This document shows positions 1-6,691 of a stretch of 64,000 nt of DNA, one piece after another. Each line of letters opens with the position of its first letter. The first letter of the stretch is position 1. Origin of the DNA: Candidatus Dietzia intestinipullorum (lineage in GTDB: Bacteria; Actinomycetota; Actinomycetes; Mycobacteriales; Mycobacteriaceae); the NCBI GenBank assembly GCA_019119635.1, contig DWWP01000047.1, forward strand, positions 28,283-92,282, read 5' to 3'. The notes beneath the pieces are model-generated. The model was not told where the DNA came from. It made no database searches and saw only the letters and a list, made by a program, of their open reading frames with translations. A program made the position numbers and the translations under genes.

Positions 1-20
1 CTGAGTGTTGAGTCAGGCCA

Positions 21-57
21 GGTCCCTCACCCCCGGAAGTCACGGGGGCGGGGGACC
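21..57. terminator. Stem-loop at the left edge
   Basis: GGTCCC (21-26) pairs with GGGACC (52-57), and inside it CCCCCG (30-35) pairs with CGGGGG (43-48) around a 7-base loop. There is no clear T-tract. It could end a gene lying left of the window, which cannot be seen. Confidence 0.4.
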
Positions 58-120
58 CGGCGCATTTCCCGGTGTGTTTCCTCCGCAATCGCCGCCGCGC
101 AGGTCTCCGCCCGACGCACA

Positions 121-166
121 GAGGGTCCCGAACCCATCGCACTCGCGCGATGCGTTCGGGACCCTC
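121..166. terminator. Long intergenic hairpin, probable bidirectional terminator
   Basis: Arms 121-133 and 154-166 are perfect 13-base inverted repeats (GAGGGTCCCGAAC and its complement). An inner 6-bp stem (135-140 with 147-152) continues it around a 6-base loop. TTCT follows on the plus strand. It lies downstream of the minus-strand gene that ends at 258, so it probably stops that transcript and any transcript arriving from the left. Confidence 0.7.
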
Positions 167-257
167 TTCTCGTGCGAGCGCTCGGCTTCTGGTGTGAGCG
201 CGCGCGTGCGGGTGCTGTTCGACGCCCTGGCGACTCGGGCCAGGGGCGGGCGCAGAC

Positions 258-545
258 CTACTGCGGCAGGCCGGGGATCTCGGGCAGCGGGATCGCGCCG
301 CCGGCGACGCCCGCGCCCGCCGCGAGCAGCGCCGACACCCCGAGCCCGGCGACGATCAGCAGGCCCGCCCGGAGGAGCTCGTTGTCGCTCGAGCCGCCCG
401 ACAGCGAGCCGCTGTCCTGGGCCACGTACTGGACGGCGGCGGGCGCCGCGGGCTCAGGCGCGGCGTGGGCCGGGGCGACGGCCACGGTGGTGGCGGCGGT
501 CAGAGCGAGTGCGGCGGCGAGACTTCCGGTGCGGGTCGTGTTCAT
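258..545 (-). CDS. Small secreted or membrane-anchored protein
   Basis: A 95-residue protein of unknown function. I chose the ATG at 545, because the 9 residues of the longer frame upstream of it are not signal-peptide-like. From here the N-terminus is a clear Sec signal peptide with a likely cleavage after AHA (about residue 28). The mature part is Ala/Pro rich, carries a GSLSGGSSDN segment, and ends with a hydrophobic stretch (about residues 59-83) that could hold it in the membrane. The GSLS segment just after the signal peptide recurs in the secreted proteins at 1651 and 5635, so it may belong to the same loose family. Transcription would end at the hairpin at 121-166. Confidence 0.6.
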   Translation of the reverse strand: MNTTRTGSLAAALALTAATTVAVAPAHAAPEPAAPAAVQYVAQDSGSLSGGSSDNELLRAGLLIVAGLGVSALLAAGAGVAGGAIPLPEIPGLPQ

Positions 546-887
546 GCCCTGACTATCGGCGCGTCCCGTCAATGCATTACCGGGGGCACCCCGCGATGGG
601 GAGCGCCGCTCGGCGGTGGGTCGGAAGCGCTCGATAGCCGGGTGCGGAGCGGCGGGAATCGTCCGGTGAGAATTGGTCCACGACGGGTGACGACGACGAG
701 GTCGGCCGGTGTGACCAGCCGGGGCAACGTCCGCGGTGACGCGGGCACCACCGTCACATCCGTTGGGGGACAGCGAATATTAAGCGCACTGAGGCGTGGC
801 TCGTCACTTCAGGGGGTTACGGTCGCGGGTGTCCGGCCCCGGCTGGGGCAGGGCCGACCGATCACACGTGCCGAAGGGAGATCGCTC
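546..887. other. Divergent intergenic region
   Basis: About 340 bases between two secreted-protein genes. One frame is open across it but its translation has no domain-like features and it lies upstream of the signal peptide of the next gene. An AT-richer patch (about 774-790, GAATATTAAG) could be part of a promoter. An AAGGGAG Shine-Dalgarno-like sequence sits at 874-880. I see nothing else. Confidence 0.4.
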
Positions 888-1382
888 AGGCGCATCTCGA
901 CGCCCGTTACCGTTCTCGCCTCGACCGCATTCGCCGCCTCCCTCGTCCTGGGTGGGGCCGGCGTCGCAGGAGCCCAGTCGTCCGATTCGCTGATGCCGGA
1001 AGCCCCGGAGATCGCTGCGACCGTCGCCGGTGACGCCGAGGCGATCGGCGGAACGATCACCAACAACACCGACGCGGACGAGCACTGCCACGTCGTCGCG
1101 ACCGACAGGGGCGTGGTGGAGCAGTTCGAGGCGCTGGTCGGGGACGGCGTGGCGCCCGAGGATGCATTCCTGCAGCTCGAGGACCAGATCCAGGCCGCGA
1201 ATGACGAGGGCCGGAACGCGATCGTGCGTGCCGTGCCGGTTCCCGCCGGCGAGACCGTGTCGTGGGAAGGTCAGGGCTACGAACCCGTCGAGGATCCGGA
1301 GTCCGGTGCGATCGTGACCTGCGGCGGACCGGTCGGTGTCGCGTACGAGGACGAGGGGACGCTCGGCTCGCTCGAGGGCTGA
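888..1382 (+). CDS. Secreted protein paralogue, apparently without a normal start codon
   Basis: The frame encodes a signal peptide (basic start, hydrophobic core, cleavage after AGA-Q) and about 135 mature residues ending in GTLGSLEG. It resembles the gene at 1651 in signal peptide (LVLGGAGVAGAQ versus VVLGGAGVANAQ), a following NNTD segment and a C-terminal LGS motif. Aligned with that gene, the expected start falls on AGG at 888, seven bases after AAGGGAG (874-880); one base change would give ATG. No ATG, GTG or TTG lies in frame between 713 and the signal peptide. The alternative GTG at 711 would add some 60 residues before the signal peptide, which is unlikely. This is a decayed start, a non-canonical start, or a sequencing error. 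Function unknown. Confidence 0.5.
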   Translation, partial: RRISTPVTVLASTAFAASLVLGGAGVAGAQSSDSLMPEAPEIAATVAGDAEAIGGTITNNTDADEHCHVVATDRGVVEQFEALVGDGVAPEDAFLQLEDQIQAANDEGRNAIVRAVPVPAGETVSWEGQGYEPVEDPESGAIVTCGGPVGVAYEDEGTLGSLEG

Positions 1383-1650
1383 CGGGGCGAGACCTTACTC
1401 ACGGGTCAGGTTAATAAGTGTGAGTCCTGCGAGCTCGGGCCCGGCCGTGCGGCATCCAGCCGATCCGACTGGTGGTCGCGGGTGCCCGCTGGCGTCCGGC
1501 CGTGCAGCCGCGCCCGCGCGCCGGTCCCAGCACCGGCCGGGCACAGTGTCCGCTCAGCGTCAGGCGGCGGGTGCGGCTCTCGCGACTGTTAGCGTCGTCA
1601 CAGTTCGGCCGAACCTCGGCCGGAACGACCTTCGATGAGGGGAAGAGCAC

Positions 1651-2202
1651 GTGCAGATTTCTTCCAGGTTCGGGGCGGTCTTCGCATCGTCCGCGCTCGC
1701 CGCATCCGTCGTTCTGGGGGGCGCGGGCGTCGCGAACGCCCAGGGCTCCCTCGACTCGCTCACCGGTTCGCTCAGCTCGTCCGACGTCGAGGTGACGGTC
1801 GCCGGCGGCGAGGACGGCGTCGCGGGCGAGGTCGCAAACAATACGGACGTGCCGCTCGCCGACTGCACGGTCCACTACTCCGATGCCGACTCGATGGAGC
1901 TGGTCGAGGCGGCGCTCGACGGCGGGGCCGCCGATCTGGCCGAGGCGCTCGAGTCGATCCCCGATGGTGAGCTCAATGAAGAGGTTGAGGTCGGAGCGGT
2001 CGAGGCGACGACGCCATGGAATGGTAACGACGACGACGGCTACGACCCGGAGGAGACCGGTGACCTCGGTGCCGTGGTCGAGTGTGGCGACGACGATGCC
2101 ACGGTCACGGCCTTCGGCTACGAGGGCGGCGGCCCGCTCGGCTCGGTCGACATGGGCTCGCTGGACATGGGTTCCATGGACATGGAGTCGATGGACAGCT
2201 GA
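1651..2202 (+). CDS. Small secreted acidic protein
   Basis: A 183-residue protein with GTG start at 1651 and a strong GAGGGGAAG ribosome site 5 bases upstream. The Sec signal peptide ends in ANA-Q near residue 31. The mature protein is strongly acidic, has a GSLSSSDV segment near its start, two cysteines that could form a disulfide, and a Met/Asp/Ser-rich tail of repeated (M)(D/E)S-MDMGS units. I recognise no catalytic motif. It is the best preserved of the paralogous group that includes 888-1382 and 5635-6531; together they suggest an expanded family of envelope or secreted proteins. The 268 bases before it contain no obvious feature apart from the ribosome site. Confidence 0.7.
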   Translation: MQISSRFGAVFASSALAASVVLGGAGVANAQGSLDSLTGSLSSSDVEVTVAGGEDGVAGEVANNTDVPLADCTVHYSDADSMELVEAALDGGAADLAEALESIPDGELNEEVEVGAVEATTPWNGNDDDGYDPEETGDLGAVVECGDDDATVTAFGYEGGGPLGSVDMGSLDMGSMDMESMDS

Positions 2203-2257
2203 CCTCTCACGGCTCCCCGGCGCTGACTGCGTCGGCGGTGCCGATGGGTCCTCACGG

Positions 2258-2289
2258 CCACCCCGCCACCGCTTCCGGTGGCGGGGTGG
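2258..2289 (+). terminator. Rho-independent-type hairpin after the secreted gene
   Basis: CCACCCCGCCACCG (2258-2271) and its exact complement (2276-2289) enclose a CTTC loop. It lies 55 bases after the stop at 2202. The T-tract is weak, as is common in high-GC actinobacteria. Confidence 0.75.
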
Positions 2290-2321
2290 CGTGCATTTCG
2301 CTGATGCGTCCGGACGCTCCC

Positions 2322-2422
2322 GGATCGACCGCGTTTCTGAAGGCATCGTGCGAGAGGCGATGTCCCAAAACGCGGTCTGGATGCACGAAATGCAGTGGAT
2401 TTGCACGGAATGCGGTCGATCG
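2322..2422 (+). repeat. 101-bp palindromic intergenic repeat, copy A
   Basis: Begins GGATCGACCGCGTTTCTG and ends GCGGTCGATCG, so the ends are inverted repeats (GATCGACCGC / GCGGTCGATC). An internal AAAACGCGGTC (about 2367-2377) is an inverted copy of the left arm, so the left half can fold on itself. Copy B (3679-3779, opposite strand) has the same length and matches at roughly 70% by eye; copy C (46860-46939) is shorter. No coding capacity is convincing. Confidence 0.75.
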
Positions 2423-2429
2423 TCGGTTG

Positions 2430-2572
2430 GCGCGTGCCACGTGCCGCGTGCCGCATGTCGCGTGGTGCATGCCGCGCCCCGCACCCCGCGTGGCGCACGC
2501 CGCACGCCGCACCCCGCACCCCGCGCCCCGCGTGGCGCACGCCGCACGCCGCACGCCGCATGCCGCCCGCGA
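2430..2572. repeat. GC-rich low-complexity tandem repeats
   Basis: A run of short units (CGCACGC, CCGCACCC, CGTGCCG). A 29-base stretch at 2484-2512 recurs exactly at 2526-2554 (period 42). Both strands are open in several frames because of the base composition only. Confidence 0.7.
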
Positions 2573-2587
2573 GGCGCGGTGCCGCCT

Positions 2588-2614
2588 GGGGATGGTCGTC
2601 GACTCTGTCCACAG
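2588..2614. promoter_or_regulatory. Conserved GGATGGTCGTCGAC motif
   Basis: The block GGATGGTCGTCGAC, followed after a few bases by TCCAC, occurs here and again at 8567-8589. In both places it lies about 100 bases before a gene. Here the 3' part reads TGTCCACAG. It may be a protein-binding site; function not known. Confidence 0.35.
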
Positions 2615-2708
2615 TGGCGTCGATGCCCCTATCGGCCGGATTCGGACTGCGCCACGATGCGGATATGACGACCAGCAGCCCCGAGTCTGACGACCAGCAG
2701 CCTCGACT

Positions 2709-3698
2709 ATGACGACCAGTAGCCCCGACGAGGCACGCAGGCCGTGGCGAGAGGCCGCGTTCGTCAAGGCCGTGTACGGCGGCGAACCGTTTCTCGTGAA
2801 GCCTGCACTCGCCGCCGGGATCATCACCCGGCAGGACGTTCGCGCACGATTCCGGCGGATCCACCCCAAGGTCTACGCCCGCAAGACCGTCGAACTCACA
2901 GCTGGCCAGAAGGTCCGTGCAGCCTGGCTGTGGGCGGGCCCGGGCTCGGTGCTGTGCGGAGGGGCAGCCGCAATGCTGCACGGCGAGAGCTACTTCGGGC
3001 CGGAGCTGGTCGACGCCGAGGTGCAGCTGTGGCTTCCGCACTGGCGCAACGCACCGCCCGGCGTCACGGTTCGCGGATGGCCCACGCGGCCGGACAGTGT
3101 GCAGACCCAGGGGATGGCGTCCACCACTCCGGCCAGGACCGCGGTCGATCTGGCGCGCCACCTGCGCTCGGATGTCCGGGCTGTCGCGGCGCTCGACTCG
3201 ATGTGCCGGTCCGGCGGGGCCGACCCGGACGCCATCGCTGCCGCGGCGTTCGGCATGGCGGGCCAATCGGGGGTGCGTCGCGTGATGGGACTGCTGCCGG
3301 AGGTCGACCCGCTGGCCGAGTCCCCCAAGGAGACCGAGATGCGGTTGATCATGAACGCCACCAACCTGCCACGGTTCGAATCACAGGTAGAGGTGCGCGA
3401 CGAGCTCGGTGCTCTGGTCTCGCGGTTGGACCTGGGCAACAGGCGCTGGAAGGTGGGGCTGCAATACGACGGTGGAGACCACCTGCAGCGGGACCGACGA
3501 GATGCCGACTCCACGATGATGATGCGCCTGGCGGCACTCGGCTGGGAGGTGAGGCGGGTGACGCAGGGCATGCTGTACGCCCCGCGGACCCTCGTGCACT
3601 TCGCTCACGGGGTGTTCGAGAAACAGGGGTGGGTGTTCGAGAAGCAGGGGTGGCGGGCACGCGGCGGCGATGGGGCCTGGATCGACCGCGCTTCGTGA
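2709..3698 (+). CDS. AbiEi-like / DUF559-type protein (PD-(D/E)XK-like C-terminus)
   Basis: A 329-residue protein of a type common in actinobacteria. The N-terminal third looks like an AbiEi-type winged-helix region. The C-terminal third (about residues 215-295) has the layout of very-short-patch-repair-like nucleases: ESPKETEMRL, then SRLDL, then a strand ending QYDGGDHL. In the family this last motif usually reads EYDG.xH; here Gln replaces the Glu, so nuclease activity is doubtful. Residues near the end carry a perfect 7-residue duplication (VFEKQGW twice), encoded by near-identical 21-bp repeats (3612-3632, 3633-3653). The last residues (WIDRAS) and the stop come from a palindromic repeat element. 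No toxin partner is adjacent. Start: ATG at 2709; upstream GC-rich DNA gives no clear ribosome site. Confidence 0.6.
   Translation: MTTSSPDEARRPWREAAFVKAVYGGEPFLVKPALAAGIITRQDVRARFRRIHPKVYARKTVELTAGQKVRAAWLWAGPGSVLCGGAAAMLHGESYFGPELVDAEVQLWLPHWRNAPPGVTVRGWPTRPDSVQTQGMASTTPARTAVDLARHLRSDVRAVAALDSMCRSGGADPDAIAAAAFGMAGQSGVRRVMGLLPEVDPLAESPKETEMRLIMNATNLPRFESQVEVRDELGALVSRLDLGNRRWKVGLQYDGGDHLQRDRRDADSTMMMRLAALGWEVRRVTQGMLYAPRTLVHFAHGVFEKQGWVFEKQGWRARGGDGAWIDRAS
3612..3653 (+). repeat. 21-bp tandem duplication inside the DUF559-like gene
   Basis: Two adjacent 21-base units (3612-3632 and 3633-3653) differ by one base and encode VFEKQGW twice. This is a recent in-frame duplication. Confidence 0.85.
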
Positions 3699-3779
3699 AA
3701 CCCCACTGCAAATCGTGAGATCCCACCGCGTTCTGGCACAGGCCCACTCGGCGGATATGTGCAGAAACGCGGTCGATCC
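3679..3779 (-). repeat. 101-bp palindromic intergenic repeat, copy B
   Basis: Read on the minus strand it starts GGATCGACCGCGTTTCTG and ends GCGGTCGATCC, exactly the length of copy A. Shared blocks include CGAGNGG, CAGAACGCGGT, CACGA, GCAGTGG and the GATCGACC ends. Its first 20 plus-strand bases overlap the 3' end of the gene at 2709-3698 and provide its TGA stop (3696-3698). Confidence 0.75.
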
Positions 3780-3860
3780 GAGATGGGCTGAGTCGAGCCG
3801 AGGCGGGGGCGGCGTGCGGCAAGCCGGGGCGTTCCGGGCCGAGCGGGCCGGGCGCGCTGG

Positions 3861-4277
3861 TTACGTCGTGCGGTCGAAGACGTCGCGAACGGTGGCGATG
3901 GCCTCGTCGGCGGTGAAGCCGGACGCCGTGGCGTGCTCGACGAACTCCTCGGCGGCCCGCAACAGCACGGCGGAGCGCATGTCTGACTCGGCGACAAACG
4001 TCCCCGTACGGCCACGGGTCTCCAGGACGCCGGAGGCCTCGAGCTCGCGATACACCTTGGCGGTGGTGTTGGCGGCCACGCCCACCTGCTCCGCCAGCGC
4101 CCGTACGGCCGGGAGCCGGGTGCCGGGAGTGAGCCGTCCGCGCTCGACGGCCTCGACGATCTGCTGCCGCAGCTGGCGGAACGGCGCATCGGCGGACTCG
4201 GGATCGACGGCCAGCACCACCCCGCCGACCGCCGCGCCCGGGGGAGTGCCGGCCTTGTCGTCGTCTGGTGAGGTCAT
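3861..4277 (-). CDS. GntR-family transcriptional regulator, short YtrA-like type
   Basis: A 138-residue DNA-binding repressor candidate. A winged-helix domain occupies about residues 33-97 (FRQLRQQIVEAVERG, then PGTRLPAVRALAEQVGV and TTAKVYRELE, ending TRGRTGTFV). The remaining 40 residues form two helices, without the usual ligand-binding domain; this matches the YtrA subfamily. It starts 2 bases after the stop of mcr, so the two genes are an operon, and it probably regulates its own transcript. A perfect palindrome at 5388-5407 before mcr is the likely operator. YtrA-type regulators usually sit with ABC transporters, so pairing with a CoA racemase is unusual. Confidence 0.8.
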   Translation of the reverse strand: MTSPDDDKAGTPPGAAVGGVVLAVDPESADAPFRQLRQQIVEAVERGRLTPGTRLPAVRALAEQVGVAANTTAKVYRELEASGVLETRGRTGTFVAESDMRSAVLLRAAEEFVEHATASGFTADEAIATVRDVFDRTT

Positions 4278-4279
4278 GC

Positions 4280-5374
4280 TCACGCCCACACCGAGTCGAT
4301 CTCGCTGACCTCCCGCGGCGGGGCGGCCGGGGTGGGCGAGGGCGTGCGCGAGAAACGCGGCGCGGGGGCGGGCCCCTGATCGCCGGCCACCTCCACAAAG
4401 GTCTCGCGGGCGGTCAGGTGGGGATGCGAGAGCGCCTCGGTGTAGGACAGCACGGGGGTGGTGCAGGCGTCGGTGCCGTAGAAGTCGGAGGCCCACTCGT
4501 CGCGGGTGCGGGAGGCGAACCTGGCGGCGATCGCCTCGCGCAGTTCCTCCCAGCGATCGACGTCGAACTGCCCGGGGTGCTCCTCGCCGTCGACGCCGAG
4601 GATGCGGGCGAACTCGGCGTAGAACTGCGGCTCGAGCGCGCCCACGGCCATGAACTTGCCGTCTGAGCAGGTGTAGACGTCGTAGAACGGGTAGCCCGTG
4701 TCCAGCATGTTGGTGCCGGCGACGTCGGACCACTGGTCGCGGGAGCGCATGGCCCACTGGAACTGCCCGAGCACGGAGGCGCCGTCGGTCATGGCGGCGT
4801 CGATGACCTGGCCCTGCCCGGAGGTGGCGCGCTCGACGATCGCGGCGAGGATGCCCTGGACCAGGAACATGGAGCCGCCGCCGAAGTCGCCCACGAGGTT
4901 GAGCGGCGGCACGGGGCGCTCGCCCTTGCGCGCGATGGCGTTGAGGTGCCCGGTGAGCGAGATGTAGTTGAGGTCGTGGCCTGCCGTCTGCGCGAGCGGG
5001 CCGTGCTGCCCCCAGCCCGTCATGCGCGCGTAGACGAGGCGCGGGTTGGCTTCGAGGCACTCGTCGGGCCCCAGCCCCATGCGTTCGGTCACGCCGGGAC
5101 GGAAGCCCTCGACCAGCACGTCGGCCTTGGCGATGAGCGTGCGGACCGCCGCGAGCCCCTCCTCGCTCTTCAAGTTGGCTTCCACCACGGTCCTGCCACG
5201 GCGGGTCACGTGCGCCCAGCCGTCCGCCGAGGCGGCGAGCTCGTCCGGCCGCATGACGGTGACGACGTCGGCGCCCATGTCCGCCAGCATGAGGCAGGCG
5301 TGGGGCCCGGGGCCGATGCCGTTGAGTTCGACGACGCGGGTGCCCGCCAAGGGGCCGGAGGAGGAAGCGGTCAC
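4280..5374 (-). CDS. mcr: Alpha-methylacyl-CoA racemase (CoA-transferase family III)
   Basis: A 364-residue enzyme that inverts the alpha-methyl centre of branched acyl-CoA so that beta-oxidation can proceed. The sequence matches the mycobacterial MCR pattern along its length: GPLAGTRVVEL near the N-terminus, then GWGQHGPLAQTAGHDLNYIS containing the catalytic His, and LNLVGDFGGGSMFLVQG with the catalytic Asp. The usual length is about 360. I chose GTG at 5374 because GAAAGGGAA precedes it and homology starts there; the longer frame upstream has no family features. First gene of an operon with the GntR regulator. Confidence 0.88.
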   Translation of the reverse strand: MTASSSGPLAGTRVVELNGIGPGPHACLMLADMGADVVTVMRPDELAASADGWAHVTRRGRTVVEANLKSEEGLAAVRTLIAKADVLVEGFRPGVTERMGLGPDECLEANPRLVYARMTGWGQHGPLAQTAGHDLNYISLTGHLNAIARKGERPVPPLNLVGDFGGGSMFLVQGILAAIVERATSGQGQVIDAAMTDGASVLGQFQWAMRSRDQWSDVAGTNMLDTGYPFYDVYTCSDGKFMAVGALEPQFYAEFARILGVDGEEHPGQFDVDRWEELREAIAARFASRTRDEWASDFYGTDACTTPVLSYTEALSHPHLTARETFVEVAGDQGPAPAPRFSRTPSPTPAAPPREVSEIDSVWA

Positions 5375-5387
5375 GGAGATTCCCTTT

Positions 5388-5407
5388 CGTGTGGTGTCTC
5401 CCACACG
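5388..5407. promoter_or_regulatory. Candidate GntR operator upstream of mcr
   Basis: CGTGTGG (5388-5394) and CCACACG (5401-5407) form a 7-base perfect inverted repeat with a 6-base spacer, immediately upstream of the mcr ribosome site. On the minus strand a TACCGT hexamer (5404-5409), a possible -10, overlaps it. Size and place fit a dimeric GntR repressor; no experiment supports it. Confidence 0.45.
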
Positions 5408-5634
5408 GTATCGCTTTGACGGGTGTCGGAAGCGCGGCAGGCGGATGTGGCCACTGGGTCGCAGGCGCCCCATGTTGCTGGACGCGGTGAAAATGCGTTG
5501 ATACGCACCCAGCTGGTGGGGTGAAGGCCGCGATTTGAGTGTGAGGTCCGTCACTGTGAACTGAGCGTCTCCTGAGGCGCCGACCGTACGTCGACGCGGA
5601 ATCGCGCCGTCACCCCCACTCGCAAGGAGTAAGT

Positions 5635-6531
5635 ATGTCTTCCCTCAAGCGATTCGTCGCCTGCGCCTCGGCGCTGGCGCTGGCGACCGGAACCACCCTC
5701 GCGGGGGCGGGCATCGCCTCGGCCCAGGACGACGGCGAGGAGTCGACCGGCTCGCTGAGCAGCAGGTCACTGAACCTCGGGGCCACCGCCGCAGACCTCG
5801 AGACCGCTGCCGAGGCCCTCAACGGCCCGGTGACCGTCACGCCGAACGAGGAGGGCGGGCCGACGGTCAGCTACGTCAACGAGTCTGGCGGAGACCAGCG
5901 TTGCGTCGGATTCACCGCTCCGTATTCGACGATCGTAGAGGAGGACCTCGATACCGACTACGACGAGGACGATTTGAACGCGGCGATCGCGCTCATCCAG
6001 GCATTGGAAGCTGGCGGAGGCGTTTCCCTCCTCGCAGCGGATGAGGATGGTGCGCCAACCGCCTACGTGGATCCCGATGCGGATCCAGAGAATCTGAATA
6101 ACGATGTTGTCGCCCTGGTGCTCCCATTCGTCTTGTCTCAGCCCGGCGACAGCGTGCTCGTGCCGAGCGGTGAGAACGTAGCGTGGACGGCTCCCACGCC
6201 TGACACTCCGGCGATCGGCGCTGCGCTCTGTGTGCCTATGGCCGACGGCGGAACAATTGGCGCAATGGAAACCAACATCGGCCTTGACAAGCAGGTCGTT
6301 GCCGACCAGATCAACGGCAAGATCCCCGGCGGATCGCTCGCGCTCGTCTCCCCGGACATGATCTCCGGCGGCAGCGTCGAGACCGGCGCATCGGCACTCG
6401 GCTCGCTCGGCAGTGCCAGCGACGACGGCGACGACGGCGACAACGGTGACGACGACGGAGACAACGGTGACGACGGCGGCGACAACAACGGTGACGACGG
6501 CGACGACAACGGCGACCAGCCGGCGGAGTGA
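5635..6531 (+). CDS. Secreted protein with Asp/Gly/Asn repeat tail
   Basis: A 298-residue secreted protein. ATG at 5635 follows AAGGAGTAAGT. The signal peptide ends at ASA-Q (about residue 31), then comes a GSLSSRSL segment like that in the 1651 protein. The central 200 residues have no motif I recognise, with two cysteines about 120 residues apart. After an SALGSLGS element the last 40 residues are almost entirely Asp, Gly and Asn (DDGDNGDD-type repeats), which could bind Ca2+ or act as a flexible linker; that is inference. Related to the secreted genes at 888 and 1651. It is followed by a strong hairpin. Confidence 0.7.
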   Translation: MSSLKRFVACASALALATGTTLAGAGIASAQDDGEESTGSLSSRSLNLGATAADLETAAEALNGPVTVTPNEEGGPTVSYVNESGGDQRCVGFTAPYSTIVEEDLDTDYDEDDLNAAIALIQALEAGGGVSLLAADEDGAPTAYVDPDADPENLNNDVVALVLPFVLSQPGDSVLVPSGENVAWTAPTPDTPAIGAALCVPMADGGTIGAMETNIGLDKQVVADQINGKIPGGSLALVSPDMISGGSVETGASALGSLGSASDDGDDGDNGDDDGDNGDDGGDNNGDDGDDNGDQPAE

Positions 6532-6616
6532 TCTGACCCGCTGACAGCCGCCGCGGCCGGCCGGCAGCAGCCCCGGCGAGAACGGCCGGCAGCTGCGTCG
6601 CAGTCCAGAAGGCCTC

Positions 6617-6662
6617 GACCCCGGACCGTCCCGCCCCACACGCGGCGGGACCGTCCGGGGTC
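6617..6662 (+). terminator. 19-bp stem hairpin terminator
   Basis: Arms 6617-6635 and 6644-6662 are complementary over 19 bases with one mismatch and an 8-base loop. It separates the secreted gene from the purT promoter. Confidence 0.8.
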
Positions 6663-6678
6663 GTGGTGCGTGGTCGGT

Positions 6679-6684
6679 TAGCCT
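6679..6684 (+). promoter_or_regulatory. Leaderless promoter -10 of purT
   Basis: TAGCCT ends 7 bases before the purT ATG, and no ribosome site is present, so the transcript probably starts at or next to the start codon. Confidence 0.5.
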
Positions 6685-6691
6685 GTGGGCC

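Noticed and set aside
465..887. Long N-terminal extension of the secreted protein ending at 1382
   Set aside because: It would put over 100 Arg/Gly-rich residues before a normal signal peptide.
2430..2572. Coding frames through the GC-rich repeat region
   Set aside because: Open in several frames on both strands because of CGCACGC-type repeats; no start with ribosome site.
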